From Candidatus Chryseobacterium colombiense (lineage in GTDB: Bacteria; Bacteroidota; Bacteroidia; Flavobacteriales; Weeksellaceae), in assembly GCA_029203185.1 (NCBI GenBank), contig CP119310.1, forward strand, positions 2,734,001 to 2,798,000: a DNA stretch of 64,000 bases, written 5' to 3'. The notes under the pieces are model-generated. The model saw only the letters and a list, made by a program, of their open reading frames with translations. It had not been told where the DNA came from and ran no database searches. Below, one piece after another: positions 7,950 to 16,500 of this stretch; the stretch's first letter is position 1, and each line of letters starts with the position of its first letter. Both the position numbers and the translations under genes were made by a program.

Positions 7950-10094
7950 TTATTGCTGAGCTCCTACTTTATTCCAGATTTCAATTCTGTAATCTTCGAT
8001 ATCAGCATTGTCTTGTAAACTCTTCATCCAACCCTGACCAAACATTCCTGCATTTCTTTGAGTTACAGATTCTGTAAACTGCTTAAGATCTCCCGGTTGT
8101 TTGTTTACGGTTTCATTCTTCTTAACCAAAACATATACTCCAGTCCCCCCTTCAATTGGATTAGAGACTTTTCCTTTTGCAACTCCAAAAGCAGCTCCTG
8201 CTACTTTAGGTTCCATAGCTCCTGCTACTGAAGGGCTCAAAAGGTTTACCTGAGCAGATTGTTTTGTTGTTCCGAATTGTTTAGCAATCTGATCTAAATT
8301 ACCTGCTTTACCGATTTTCTCAGCAATTTGTTTTGCAGCCAGTTTATTTTTAACAACCACTTCTATCTGATCTCTTACTGATTCAGGATCTGCAGTTCCT
8401 TTTTCCTGTTTTCCGTTTAAGTAAACAACAATTTTATCTCCTGTTCCGTCTACTGTAAAGAATTCAGTATCTCCTTTTTCTCTTTTCTTATCAAAAGCCC
8501 AAGCTAAGATATCTCCATCTTTCTCAGTACCCAATCCCTGAATCTGACCATCAAATCTTTTAGCTTGCTTAGGATTAGAGAATTTATAGTTTCCTTTCTT
8601 AGCAATATTCACAAAATCATTGAATGATTTACCTTGTACCTGCTGAATAAATCTTCTTGCATTTTTATCTGTCTCCGCTTCTGTAGCATCAGATGGTTTG
8701 ATAGCTTTTACCAAGTTAGCAACCTTATACCCCATTGCTCCGGTCTTTTTATCCTCAATATTGATGATATGGTAACCAAACTGAGTTTCAACAACTCCGG
8801 TTGCTCCTTTAGGATTGTTTGCCAAATAAGTCAAAAATTCAGGAACAAAAGGTGTTTCTGGTGTAGTCCAACCTAAGCTTCCCCCTTGCGCAGCTGAGTT
8901 CGGGTCATTCGATAATTTAAGGAACTCTGTAAATTTAGCAGGGTTTGCTTTTACAATTGCTCCGATAGAGTCAGCCAATTTTTTAGCTTCTTCCTTAGAT
9001 CTTTTCACATCCTGACCTGCAGGGCTTCCTTTGAAAGCAATAAGAATATGTCTTGACAATGTAGAGTCAGAAGTCTTCTTACCTAAAAGCTTAGATACTA
9101 CATAAGCTCCCTGTTCTTTGTAAGGACCAAAAGTCTGTCCAACAGCCGCAGTCGCAATCTGTCCCTGAATAGCAGGAGGCAACTGATTCGGGCTTACATA
9201 TTTATTATTAAACTGAGTATCAGAATTAGCCATTACGAACATAGAATCATTCTTTGTGTTCTGAAAGTTTTCAGTTCCTCCGCTTGCATCAGTACCTCCA
9301 GCAAATAATTTTGTAATTTCTTTCTGAGTTGCCGCATCATCCTCAGCACTTGGCTGTGAAGGGAAGAATACCACTCCTATATTTCTGCTAGGTTCAGCTT
9401 TGAACATCACAGGGTGCTGTTTGATATAATTAGCTAGATCTTCAGTCGTTACGTTAATTTTAGTCTTTTGAAGATAAGCAGCGTAATCAACCTTTACAAA
9501 ATCAATATCTGCAAGCTGATCTCTCTGTCTCATTAATTCTTCAGCTTCTTTTTTACCTGTTGTAACTCCTGCAGAGACGTTAGCGAACACTTGTCTCGCC
9601 ATCAATCTATATTCAATTGATTTTCTTGTCTTCAACCATTGATTATAGCCTTCAGGACTCATGCCTTTCATGTCCTCTATCTGTTTTTTAAGCTCCTGAG
9701 TCTTAAAATTCCCTTTCTCATCAAAGAATTGTTTGTTTTGAGCAAACATTTGATCATACTGAAGCTGATTCCAGAAATAATCTTCTGTCATCTCAAATCC
9801 TAACTTTTCAAATTGCTGCTTAATCAGTTTGGACTGAACCAACAATTGCCAAGCCTGCTCTTCAAGACCGTTTTTCGGCTGACCTTGCTGCTCTGCTTGC
9901 TGCTGTAATACAAAAAGCTGGTCGTTAAACTCTTCACGGGTAATTTTTTCACCATTTACTTTTCCTAAAACATCAGGGTTTTTACCAAACACCTTATCTA
10001 TACTGTCCGGGTTTACCAAAAACGCTAAAAGCGCCAATGCAATTACTCCCATCAAAAGCCAAGGTCTACTCCTAATCTGTCCTAAAATTGCCAT
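7950..10094 (-). CDS. PpiD-like membrane-anchored periplasmic chaperone / peptidyl-prolyl isomerase
   Basis: A 714-residue protein. One N-terminal helix (LLMGVIALALLAFLV, residues about 13-28) anchors a large periplasmic part. A SurA-N-like chaperone region follows (about 40-200, including KVNGEKITREEFNDQL). A parvulin rotamase domain spans about 343-455 (STLSRHILIAFKGS, GGSLGWTTPETPFVPEF, TQFGYHIINIEDK). The rest (about 455-714) contains a second, more degenerate rotamase-like segment. The length and layout match PpiD of Bacteroidota. It should help outer-membrane and secreted proteins leaving the Sec channel to fold. It stands alone, divergent from lon across a 259-base gap. Confidence 0.88.
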   Translation of the reverse strand: MAILGQIRSRPWLLMGVIALALLAFLVNPDSIDKVFGKNPDVLGKVNGEKITREEFNDQLFVLQQQAEQQGQPKNGLEEQAWQLLVQSKLIKQQFEKLGFEMTEDYFWNQLQYDQMFAQNKQFFDEKGNFKTQELKKQIEDMKGMSPEGYNQWLKTRKSIEYRLMARQVFANVSAGVTTGKKEAEELMRQRDQLADIDFVKVDYAAYLQKTKINVTTEDLANYIKQHPVMFKAEPSRNIGVVFFPSQPSAEDDAATQKEITKLFAGGTDASGGTENFQNTKNDSMFVMANSDTQFNNKYVSPNQLPPAIQGQIATAAVGQTFGPYKEQGAYVVSKLLGKKTSDSTLSRHILIAFKGSPAGQDVKRSKEEAKKLADSIGAIVKANPAKFTEFLKLSNDPNSAAQGGSLGWTTPETPFVPEFLTYLANNPKGATGVVETQFGYHIINIEDKKTGAMGYKVANLVKAIKPSDATEAETDKNARRFIQQVQGKSFNDFVNIAKKGNYKFSNPKQAKRFDGQIQGLGTEKDGDILAWAFDKKREKGDTEFFTVDGTGDKIVVYLNGKQEKGTADPESVRDQIEVVVKNKLAAKQIAEKIGKAGNLDQIAKQFGTTKQSAQVNLLSPSVAGAMEPKVAGAAFGVAKGKVSNPIEGGTGVYVLVKKNETVNKQPGDLKQFTESVTQRNAGMFGQGWMKSLQDNADIEDYRIEIWNKVGAQQ

Positions 10095-10353
10095 TTTATA
10101 TATTATAGTTTTTTATCAGTTTGCGAAAATACACATTTTTAAGAAATTACAGAAATCTAAGTTCTTTTTTTAATTTTTAAAATGAAAATTTTATAAAAAA
10201 GGAAATTTTGACCGCATTTTTTCGTAAAAAACAAATGGCATAAGTATTGCGCATTCTAAAGCAACATCCTATATTATGTATTTTCAAAGCATAGTATAGA
10301 ATATTCCTTTAACGATTTAACATGGAAATGACAATTTGTCATTCAACATAATT

Positions 10354-12759
10354 ATGACAGAATTTGAAGATATGAGTTTAGAAGAAATGATCAGTGATGG
10401 GTTTGATATTGTGGCTGAAGAGATCAATCTTTCTGATCTTTCGGAAACAGAAAAAAATTCAGAACAGAAAATATTTCCGATACTTCCGGTAAGAAACATG
10501 GTGATGTTTCCTAATGTGGTAATTCCTATTACTGCAGGAAGAAAAACGTCTATACAGCTGCTTGAAGAAGCACAGAAAAATGGAGATTTTATCGGAATTG
10601 TTAGCCAGAAAAATTCAGAGCTTGAGTCTCCGACTGAAAAAGACCTTTATCATACCGGTACATTAGCAAAGATCATTAAAATCATTAAACTTCCTGAAGG
10701 CAATATCACAGCCATTACTAAAGGATTCCACAGGTTTAAGATCAAAAAGATGATTGAAGTTCAACCTTATTTTAAAGCTGAGATTTCAAAATTAAAAGAC
10801 TCTAAGCCTAAAAATAAGGAAGAATATGAAGCGTTGCTTGAGAACGTTAAAGATTTAGCTTTAAAGATCATTGAACTAGATCCTAATATTCCGAATGCAG
10901 CCAATTTCGCTATAAAAAACATCAACAATAACGATGATTTATTAAATTTCATCTGCACTAATGCCAACTTTCCTTCTGTTGAAAAGCAAAAACTGCTTGA
11001 AGAGAAAAATCTGATGGAAAGAGCAAACAAATGCTATGAAATGATGCATGAAGATTTCAGAAAGCTAGAATTGAGAAATCAGATTCATCAGAAAACATCA
11101 AAAGATCTTGACAAACAACAGAGAGAATATTTTCTGAACCAACAGATCAGAACCATCCAGGAAGAACTTGGAGGCGGTCCGGAAAGTGACGTTGAAGATC
11201 TTATTGCCAAAGCAAGAAAGAAAACATGGAGCCCGGAAGTTGAAGAACATTTCCAAAAGGAAATCGGCAGATTACAACGCCAGAATCCGAATTCTCCTGA
11301 CTATAATGTTCAGAGAAATTATCTGGATTTCTTCACAGATCTTCCGTGGGAAACTTATACAAAAGATGTTTTTGATATTGCCAAAGCTGAGAAAATTTTA
11401 GATAAAGCCCATTTTGGATTAGAGGATATTAAAAAGAGAATTCTGGAACACATGGCCGTTTTAAAACTGAAAAACAACATGAAATCCCCTATTCTTTTAT
11501 TGGTTGGCCCTCCTGGAGTTGGTAAGACTTCGTTAGGAAAATCTATTGCAGATGCGCTGGGAAGAAAATATGTAAGACTTTCTTTGGGTGGACTTCATGA
11601 CGAAAGTGAAATCCGTGGACACAGAAAGACCTATATTGGAGCTATGGCAGGAAGAATCCTTCAGTCTATCAAAAAATCAGGAACTTCCAATCCTGTAATT
11701 GTTCTGGATGAAATGGATAAAATAGGACAAGGTTTACATGGTGATCCAAGCTCTGCACTTCTAGAAGTTCTTGATCCTGAACAAAATAAATCTTTCTATG
11801 ATAATTTCTTAGAAATGGGTTATGACCTGTCTAAAGTAATGTTCATCGCAACAGCAAATTCATTATCTACCATTCAGACTCCATTATTGGACAGAACTGA
11901 AATTATTCAGATTGCAGGATATACTTTAGAGGAAAAAATCGAGATTGCAAAAAGACATTTAATTAAAAAACAGCAGGACGAAAATGGTTTGGATTCAAAA
12001 TCATTCAAACTTGGAAATGCTGAATTAAAACATATCATTGAAGCTCACACTTCCGAAAGCGGTGTAAGAAGTTTAGAAAAAAGAATTGCTTCTATTGCCC
12101 GATGGGTAGCTTTGCAGACGGCATTAGAGAAAAAATATGACAGTAAAATTTCTGTTGAAAAAGTAGACGAAATTCTGGGTGTCCCAAGACCTAAAAGCTT
12201 ATCGGAAATCACAGGAGTTCCGGGAGTTGTAACGGGTCTTGCCTGGACGAGCGTTGGTGGAGACATTCTCTTTATTGAAAGTATTTTAAGCAATGGTAAA
12301 GGTGCTTTGACTATGACAGGAAATCTAGGAACTGTAATGAAAGAGTCTGCTACAATTGCCTTAGAATATATTAAAGCAAAACATGATGAATTAGGAATTT
12401 CTCAGGAGGATATTGAAAAACACAATATTCACGTTCACGTTCCGGAAGGAGCCACTCCAAAAGACGGACCTTCTGCAGGTATTGCGATGCTTACTTCAAT
12501 GGTTTCATCATTTAAAAATAAAAAAGTAAAACCTCATCTTGCTATGACCGGTGAGATTACTTTAAGAGGAAAAGTACTTCCTGTAGGTGGAATTAAAGAA
12601 AAACTTCTTGCCGCTACAAGAGCAGGAATTAAAGATGTTATTCTTTGTGAGGCCAACAGAAAAGACGTTGAAGAAATTAAAAAAGACTATTTAAAGAACC
12701 TTAAGGTACATTATGTCAACCGAATGGAAGACGTAATTGATATTGCAATCGAAAAGTAA
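10354..12759 (+). CDS. lon: ATP-dependent protease Lon (endopeptidase La)
   Basis: An 801-residue protein from ATG 10354 (MTEFEDMSLEEM); an upstream TTG at 10336 is less likely. In order: the LON N-terminal substrate-binding domain (PILPVRNMVMFPNVVIPI, from about residue 43), a coiled-coil middle, an AAA+ domain with Walker A GPPGVGKTS and Walker B VIVLDEMDKI, and a C-terminal protease domain. The catalytic Ser is in PKDGPSAGIAM and the Lys in LRGKVLPVGGIKEKL. It degrades misfolded and selected regulatory proteins in the cytoplasm. A strong terminator follows, so it is probably monocistronic. No clear TAnnTTTG element is seen in the 5-prime gap. Confidence 0.97.
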   Translation: MTEFEDMSLEEMISDGFDIVAEEINLSDLSETEKNSEQKIFPILPVRNMVMFPNVVIPITAGRKTSIQLLEEAQKNGDFIGIVSQKNSELESPTEKDLYHTGTLAKIIKIIKLPEGNITAITKGFHRFKIKKMIEVQPYFKAEISKLKDSKPKNKEEYEALLENVKDLALKIIELDPNIPNAANFAIKNINNNDDLLNFICTNANFPSVEKQKLLEEKNLMERANKCYEMMHEDFRKLELRNQIHQKTSKDLDKQQREYFLNQQIRTIQEELGGGPESDVEDLIAKARKKTWSPEVEEHFQKEIGRLQRQNPNSPDYNVQRNYLDFFTDLPWETYTKDVFDIAKAEKILDKAHFGLEDIKKRILEHMAVLKLKNNMKSPILLLVGPPGVGKTSLGKSIADALGRKYVRLSLGGLHDESEIRGHRKTYIGAMAGRILQSIKKSGTSNPVIVLDEMDKIGQGLHGDPSSALLEVLDPEQNKSFYDNFLEMGYDLSKVMFIATANSLSTIQTPLLDRTEIIQIAGYTLEEKIEIAKRHLIKKQQDENGLDSKSFKLGNAELKHIIEAHTSESGVRSLEKRIASIARWVALQTALEKKYDSKISVEKVDEILGVPRPKSLSEITGVPGVVTGLAWTSVGGDILFIESILSNGKGALTMTGNLGTVMKESATIALEYIKAKHDELGISQEDIEKHNIHVHVPEGATPKDGPSAGIAMLTSMVSSFKNKKVKPHLAMTGEITLRGKVLPVGGIKEKLLAATRAGIKDVILCEANRKDVEEIKKDYLKNLKVHYVNRMEDVIDIAIEK

Positions 12760-12789
12760 TTGTAACATATTAACATTCTCAATAAAAAG

Positions 12790-12821
12790 AAAACACGTTT
12801 CAGAAATCTGGAACGTGTTTT
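12790..12821 (+). terminator. Intrinsic terminator after lon
   Basis: Stem AAACACGTTT / GAACGTGTTT around a 10-base loop, ending in T residues, 30 bases after the lon stop. Confidence 0.8.
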
Positions 12822-12885
12822 GATTTACACAAACCGCTCATTATTCAAAGTGTTTTCTTAACTTTATGCAGCAGATTTTGAAATT

Positions 12886-13998
12886 ATGAACTTTCTAAGA
12901 CTTCCATTTCTTGTTAAATTTACCCTTGTAGTCATTTCTCTCATTGGGCTCGGTTACATTTTGGCGTTGGGACAAAGCATTTTAGCTCCGTTTTTTTTAG
13001 CATTTTTAATGGCCATGCTTTTTTTGCCATTTGCCACTTTTCTGGAAAGAAAGCTAAAGTTTCCAAGATCAGTATCCACAATGACATCAGTACTGATTAT
13101 GCTTATTTTCTTAAGCGGAATGATCTATTTTTTCGGTTCCCAATTATCTACTTTCAGCAAAGACATTCCTCATCTTAAAGATCAGTTTCTTACTGTATTT
13201 AACAATCTGCAACATTGGGTTTCAAGAACTTTCAATATAAAGATCAATGATCAGCTTGATTATCTTGATCAGGGATTGAACAAACTTCTTTCTTCTTCAG
13301 GATTAATTTTAGGATTTACTTTCGGAGTATTTTCAACAGGGCTGGCTTTTATTTTATTCTTCCTGTTATTTTTCATTTTCATCCTGAATTACAGAAGAAT
13401 TTTAAACAATTTCATTGTGACTGTTTTTAATGAAAAACACAAAGCAAGTGTAGAAGAAGTTGTAAGCCAGGTAAGAATCATGACCAAAAAATATATTATC
13501 GGGCTTTGTCTGCAGGTATTTATTGTCTCGGCTCTTACTTCAATTGTTCTTACGATTGTGGGAGTAAAATATGCAGTTCTCCTTGCTGTTCTTACTGGAC
13601 TGCTGAATGTAATTCCTTATCTGGGAATCTGCATTTCATTGGTAGTTTCCTGCTTCATAGCTTTTGCAACAGGAACACCTTCCACCTGCATTTATGTTAT
13701 CATTGGTTATATTGCGATTCATATTATTGATGGAAATATTATTCTGCCTTTTGTTGTAGGTTCAAAAGTAAAAATCAATGCTCTTTTTTCATTTTTAGGA
13801 ATTATTATCGGAGAACATCTTTGGGGAATTGCAGGAATGTTTTTGTGTATTCCGGCCATTGCAATCATTAAAATCATCTTTGAAAGAGTTAATGGTCTGC
13901 AGCCTTGGGGAAAATTACTTGGCGAAGAAGAAAAGCCAGACAAAAAGAAAAAAAGCTACAAAATATCAAAGAATATCACGCTTAAGGAAATGGACTGA
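12886..13998 (+). CDS. AI-2E family membrane permease (PerM/YdiK/TqsA-like)
   Basis: A 370-residue protein with about 7-8 membrane helices. The N-terminal pair of helices (YILALGQSILAPFFLAFLMAMLFLPF) contains the proline/phenylalanine pattern of the family. A large soluble loop precedes the C-terminal bundle (NVIPYLGICISLVVS, IIGEHLWGIAGMFLCIPAIA), which is the family signature. Members export varied small molecules or ions. The AI-2 name comes from one E. coli paralogue and does not show quorum sensing here. The tail is cytoplasmic and Lys-rich. It follows lon but is separated from it by a terminator. Confidence 0.87.
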   Translation: MNFLRLPFLVKFTLVVISLIGLGYILALGQSILAPFFLAFLMAMLFLPFATFLERKLKFPRSVSTMTSVLIMLIFLSGMIYFFGSQLSTFSKDIPHLKDQFLTVFNNLQHWVSRTFNIKINDQLDYLDQGLNKLLSSSGLILGFTFGVFSTGLAFILFFLLFFIFILNYRRILNNFIVTVFNEKHKASVEEVVSQVRIMTKKYIIGLCLQVFIVSALTSIVLTIVGVKYAVLLAVLTGLLNVIPYLGICISLVVSCFIAFATGTPSTCIYVIIGYIAIHIIDGNIILPFVVGSKVKINALFSFLGIIIGEHLWGIAGMFLCIPAIAIIKIIFERVNGLQPWGKLLGEEEKPDKKKKSYKISKNITLKEMD

Positions 13999-14030
13999 TG
14001 ATTAACAATGAATAATCTTTAAATTATATA

Positions 14031-14062
14031 AAAAATCGCCTTCAAATTGAAGACGATTTTTA
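14031..14062. terminator. Bidirectional terminator between the permease and the GG-leader peptide gene
   Basis: The inverted repeat AAATCGCCTTCAA / TTGAAGACGATTT has an A-run on its left and a T-run on its right. It lies between two convergent genes, 33 bases after the permease stop and 5 bases after the peptide gene stop, and can serve both. Confidence 0.8.
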
Positions 14063-14066
14063 TTTT

Positions 14067-14309
14067 CTATAATGCACAAAGTGGCTGTAATCCATTTGGA
14101 CATGTTTCTGTACAAAGAATGTATGTTCCGCTATCTGTACAGTATCCATAAGACGGACCTCCTGGTCCTCCAGGATCACCACCCAAGCAAGGATCTCCTG
14201 GCGGGATTTTACATGGACAACCTATTGGTCCAATATCACATTTTCCGGGACCACCGCCTCCAAGAACCTCTTTTAAATCTGACCGATTTAATTTTTTAAG
14301 ATTTTTCAT
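14067..14309 (-). CDS. Short cysteine-rich peptide with double-glycine bacteriocin-type leader
   Basis: An 80-residue precursor starting MKNLKKLNRSDLKEVLGG. The first 18-20 residues match the double-glycine leader consensus (basic start, LxR.(D/E)LK, then GG) cut and exported by C39-type peptidase ABC transporters. The part after GG is very rich in Gly, Pro and Cys, with 8 cysteines in about 60 residues (e.g. KCDIGPIGCPCKIPPGDPCLGG and, at the end, CTETCPNGLQPLCAL). I believe similar peptides are common in Chryseobacterium and are automatically called bacteriocin-like, but their activity is not established. The frame is open 16 codons further upstream, but the leader fixes the ATG. No transporter, immunity or modification gene is adjacent. 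A TAnnTTTG element lies 28 bases upstream. Confidence 0.75.
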   Translation of the reverse strand: MKNLKKLNRSDLKEVLGGGGPGKCDIGPIGCPCKIPPGDPCLGGDPGGPGGPSYGYCTDSGTYILCTETCPNGLQPLCAL

Positions 14310-14336
14310 AAAAAATATTTGTTTAATTTGTTCAGA

Positions 14337-14344
14337 CAAATATA
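14337..14344 (-). promoter_or_regulatory. Probable -7 promoter element for the GG-leader peptide
   Basis: TATATTTG on the minus strand fits the Bacteroidota -7 consensus TAnnTTTG and lies about 28 bases before the ATG. A TTTG at 14360-14363 could be the -33 element, but the 15-base spacing is short. Confidence 0.5.
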
Positions 14345-14461
14345 TAAAATAGGGCAATACAAACCATTAAATATTTCACCAACAAAAGAGTATTCATTCA
14401 ACATACTTCATTTTTAGTCAACGGATTACATTTTTATTTAACTTTAATAAAAAATAAACTC

Positions 14462-14839
14462 ATGAAAATTATAAAATTTATCCTAGCCCTTCTTTTCGGG
14501 TTAATGTTCATTAATGCCGGATTAGACAAATTCTTTCACTATAATCCAATGCCAAAGCTTACTGATGAGCAAATGAAAATCTATGCCGCTTTCGGAGAAA
14601 TAGGCTGGCTGATGCCATTGGTTGGAGCTGTAGAAGTAATTGGAGGTTTATTATTTATTTTTCCTAAGACCAGAGCATTGGGTTCTATTATTATTTTACC
14701 CGTAATGGTGGGAATTTTATTACATAATGTTTGCAAGGATCAGTCTCAGATGGGAATTATCATAGCAGTAGTTCTATTCCTTATCAACATCTGGATGATT
14801 ATTGACAATAAAGAAAAATATAAAGCTTTGGTAAGCTGA
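14462..14839 (+). CDS. DoxX-like small membrane protein
   Basis: A 125-residue protein with four hydrophobic helices. It starts MKIIKFILALLFGLMFINAG, continues with LDKFFHYNPMP and has EIGWLMPLVGAVEVIGGLLF, which match the DoxX/DUF417-type four-helix family. Some relatives are quinone-linked membrane subunits, but function is not established for this type. It stands alone, divergent from the GG-leader peptide gene and convergent with an acyl-CoA dehydrogenase, with a long hairpin after it. Confidence 0.75.
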   Translation: MKIIKFILALLFGLMFINAGLDKFFHYNPMPKLTDEQMKIYAAFGEIGWLMPLVGAVEVIGGLLFIFPKTRALGSIIILPVMVGILLHNVCKDQSQMGIIIAVVLFLINIWMIIDNKEKYKALVS

Positions 14840-14851
14840 AAAAATGAATAA

Positions 14852-14926
14852 CAATGGTCAATAGTGAATTTGTCTCGCAAGTCAGGTTAAAATTGACAAG
14901 CAAGGCGAATTGACTATTGACCATTG
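14852..14926. terminator. Long imperfect hairpin between convergent genes, possible bidirectional terminator
   Basis: The arms CAATGGTCAATAGT and ACTATTGACCATTG are exactly complementary, and the pairing continues inward with mismatches to about 25 bp around a 20-base loop. It fills most of the gap between the DoxX-like gene and the acyl-CoA dehydrogenase gene. It is longer than usual terminators and lacks a strong T-run, so it may be a repeat-derived element. Confidence 0.55.
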
Positions 14927-14935
14927 AATTTAATA

Positions 14936-16294
14936 TTATATAAATGCGCTAAACCCTGTAATTGATCTTCCGACAATCAGGGAATTAATTTCTTTTGTTC
15001 CTTCATAGGAATAGATTGCTTCCGCATCGGCAACAAATCTTGCCACATCATACTCCAACAGAATTCCGTTACCGCCCATTACTTCTCGCGCTCTGGAAAC
15101 AATGTCCCTTGTTCTTAATGTACAGAACACTTTAGCCAAAGAAGCGTGCTCATCTTTTAAAATTCCTTCATCCTGCATTTCGGAAAGTCTAAAGACCATG
15201 GTCTGCATTGCTGTAAGATTTGATAGCATTTCCACAAGATGCCCCTGGATCATCTGAAAGGAAGCGATCGGTTTTCCAAACTGTTCTCTTTTTCTGGTAT
15301 AGGCTAAGGCACTTTCATAAGCTCCTCTTGCACAGCCTGTCGCCATCCAAGCAACTCCTGCTCTAGTCATTCTCAATACTTTTCCGGTATCTTTGAACGA
15401 ATTGGCATTTTGCAAGCGGTTTTCTTCTGTAACCAAACAGTCTTTCAGCGTAATCAATCCGTTCTGAACAATCCTCAATGCCATTTTCCCTTTAATTTTC
15501 TCAACAGAATAGCCCGGATTATCTCTTTCAACAATAAAACCTTTTACCTCTCCATCATCTAAATCTCTTGCCCAAATGATAATAATATCTGCAAATGTTG
15601 CATTTCCGATCCATTTTTTCTGCCCATTGAGAATCCAGCCTTCGGGAGTTTTCTTGCACGTTACAGTCAATCCGCCCGCTGCACCGGAACCGACTTCAGG
15701 CTCTGTTAATCCAAATGCTCCGATTTTTTCGAACTTCTGCATTTGAGGAAGCCATTTCTGTTTTTGCTCTTCAGAACCACAGATATAAATGGATCCCATT
15801 GCCAAACCGGATTGTACTCCAAAGAAAGTCGCAATAGAAGCATCAATTCTTGCCATTTCCATTGCAATCACCCCTTCCATTAAAAAGGGCATTCCAGGAC
15901 AGCCGTATCCTTCATAGGTGACTCCGCAAATATTCAGTTTTTGAAATTTTGGAATTAATTCATGTGGAAATTCGTCTCTAAGCCAATAATGATTCACCAA
16001 AGGTTTAACTTCTTTTTCCATAAAGTCTCTTACCTTAAGCTGAACTTCACGTTGTTCAGGACTTAGTGTATGATAGATATCGTAGAAATCTCCGTCTATA
16101 GGAGGAAGCTCTTTCTTTTTTTTATTCGGATCAAGCATTTTCATTAAACCCGTGAGCTGTTTATCGTCGAGTTTTGAGAAATTTTGCATCAGCTTAGGAA
16201 GATTCACTTTTTGAGAAATGGCGCTTAACTGCTCAAAGTCTATAGATCTGAATAACTCTATGGCGTTTCTGATTTTAGAAAAGGTATTTGACAT
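14936..16294 (-). CDS. Acyl-CoA dehydrogenase, glutaryl-CoA dehydrogenase-like
   Basis: A 452-residue flavoenzyme. The core starts near residue 75 (LSPEQREVQLKVRDFMEKEV). FAD/substrate motifs include FGLTEPEVGSGAAGG and WIGNATFADI. Near the C-terminus SYEGTKEINSLIVGRSITG carries the Glu expected as catalytic base. The YEGT...GRxITG ending is closest to glutaryl-CoA dehydrogenases, but other short-chain acyl-CoA dehydrogenases are possible. An N-terminal extension of about 70 residues (MSNTFSKIRNAIELFRSIDF..., ending in the Lys-rich DPNKKKKELPP) precedes the core and is unusual. It sits alone, without electron-transfer flavoprotein genes nearby. Confidence 0.85.
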   Translation of the reverse strand: MSNTFSKIRNAIELFRSIDFEQLSAISQKVNLPKLMQNFSKLDDKQLTGLMKMLDPNKKKKELPPIDGDFYDIYHTLSPEQREVQLKVRDFMEKEVKPLVNHYWLRDEFPHELIPKFQKLNICGVTYEGYGCPGMPFLMEGVIAMEMARIDASIATFFGVQSGLAMGSIYICGSEEQKQKWLPQMQKFEKIGAFGLTEPEVGSGAAGGLTVTCKKTPEGWILNGQKKWIGNATFADIIIIWARDLDDGEVKGFIVERDNPGYSVEKIKGKMALRIVQNGLITLKDCLVTEENRLQNANSFKDTGKVLRMTRAGVAWMATGCARGAYESALAYTRKREQFGKPIASFQMIQGHLVEMLSNLTAMQTMVFRLSEMQDEGILKDEHASLAKVFCTLRTRDIVSRAREVMGGNGILLEYDVARFVADAEAIYSYEGTKEINSLIVGRSITGFSAFI

Positions 16295-16500
16295 AGTAAT
16301 GATTGTGTGTTTGATTTGTAAAAGTTAAGCAAAAATTACTCCGAAAACAAACAACCATCATCAAACCTATTTTACAAAACACTGAATTTTAACATTTTAA
16401 AACCTCTTCTTTCTTTACAAAATATTTGCATTTCATTTTCAAACGTTACAAGCGATTCAGCTGGAACTTTGAGATAAGCAAAACATTAAAAATAAAAGCT

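Noticed and set aside
10336..10353. TTG start for lon six codons upstream
   Set aside because: The ATG at 10354 gives the usual acidic N-terminus of Bacteroidota Lon (MTEFEDMSLEEM). TTG starts are rarer and the extra residues have no support.
12886..13998. AI-2 quorum-sensing exporter
   Set aside because: The family name only reflects one E. coli paralogue. No luxS is in the window and other family members move different substrates.
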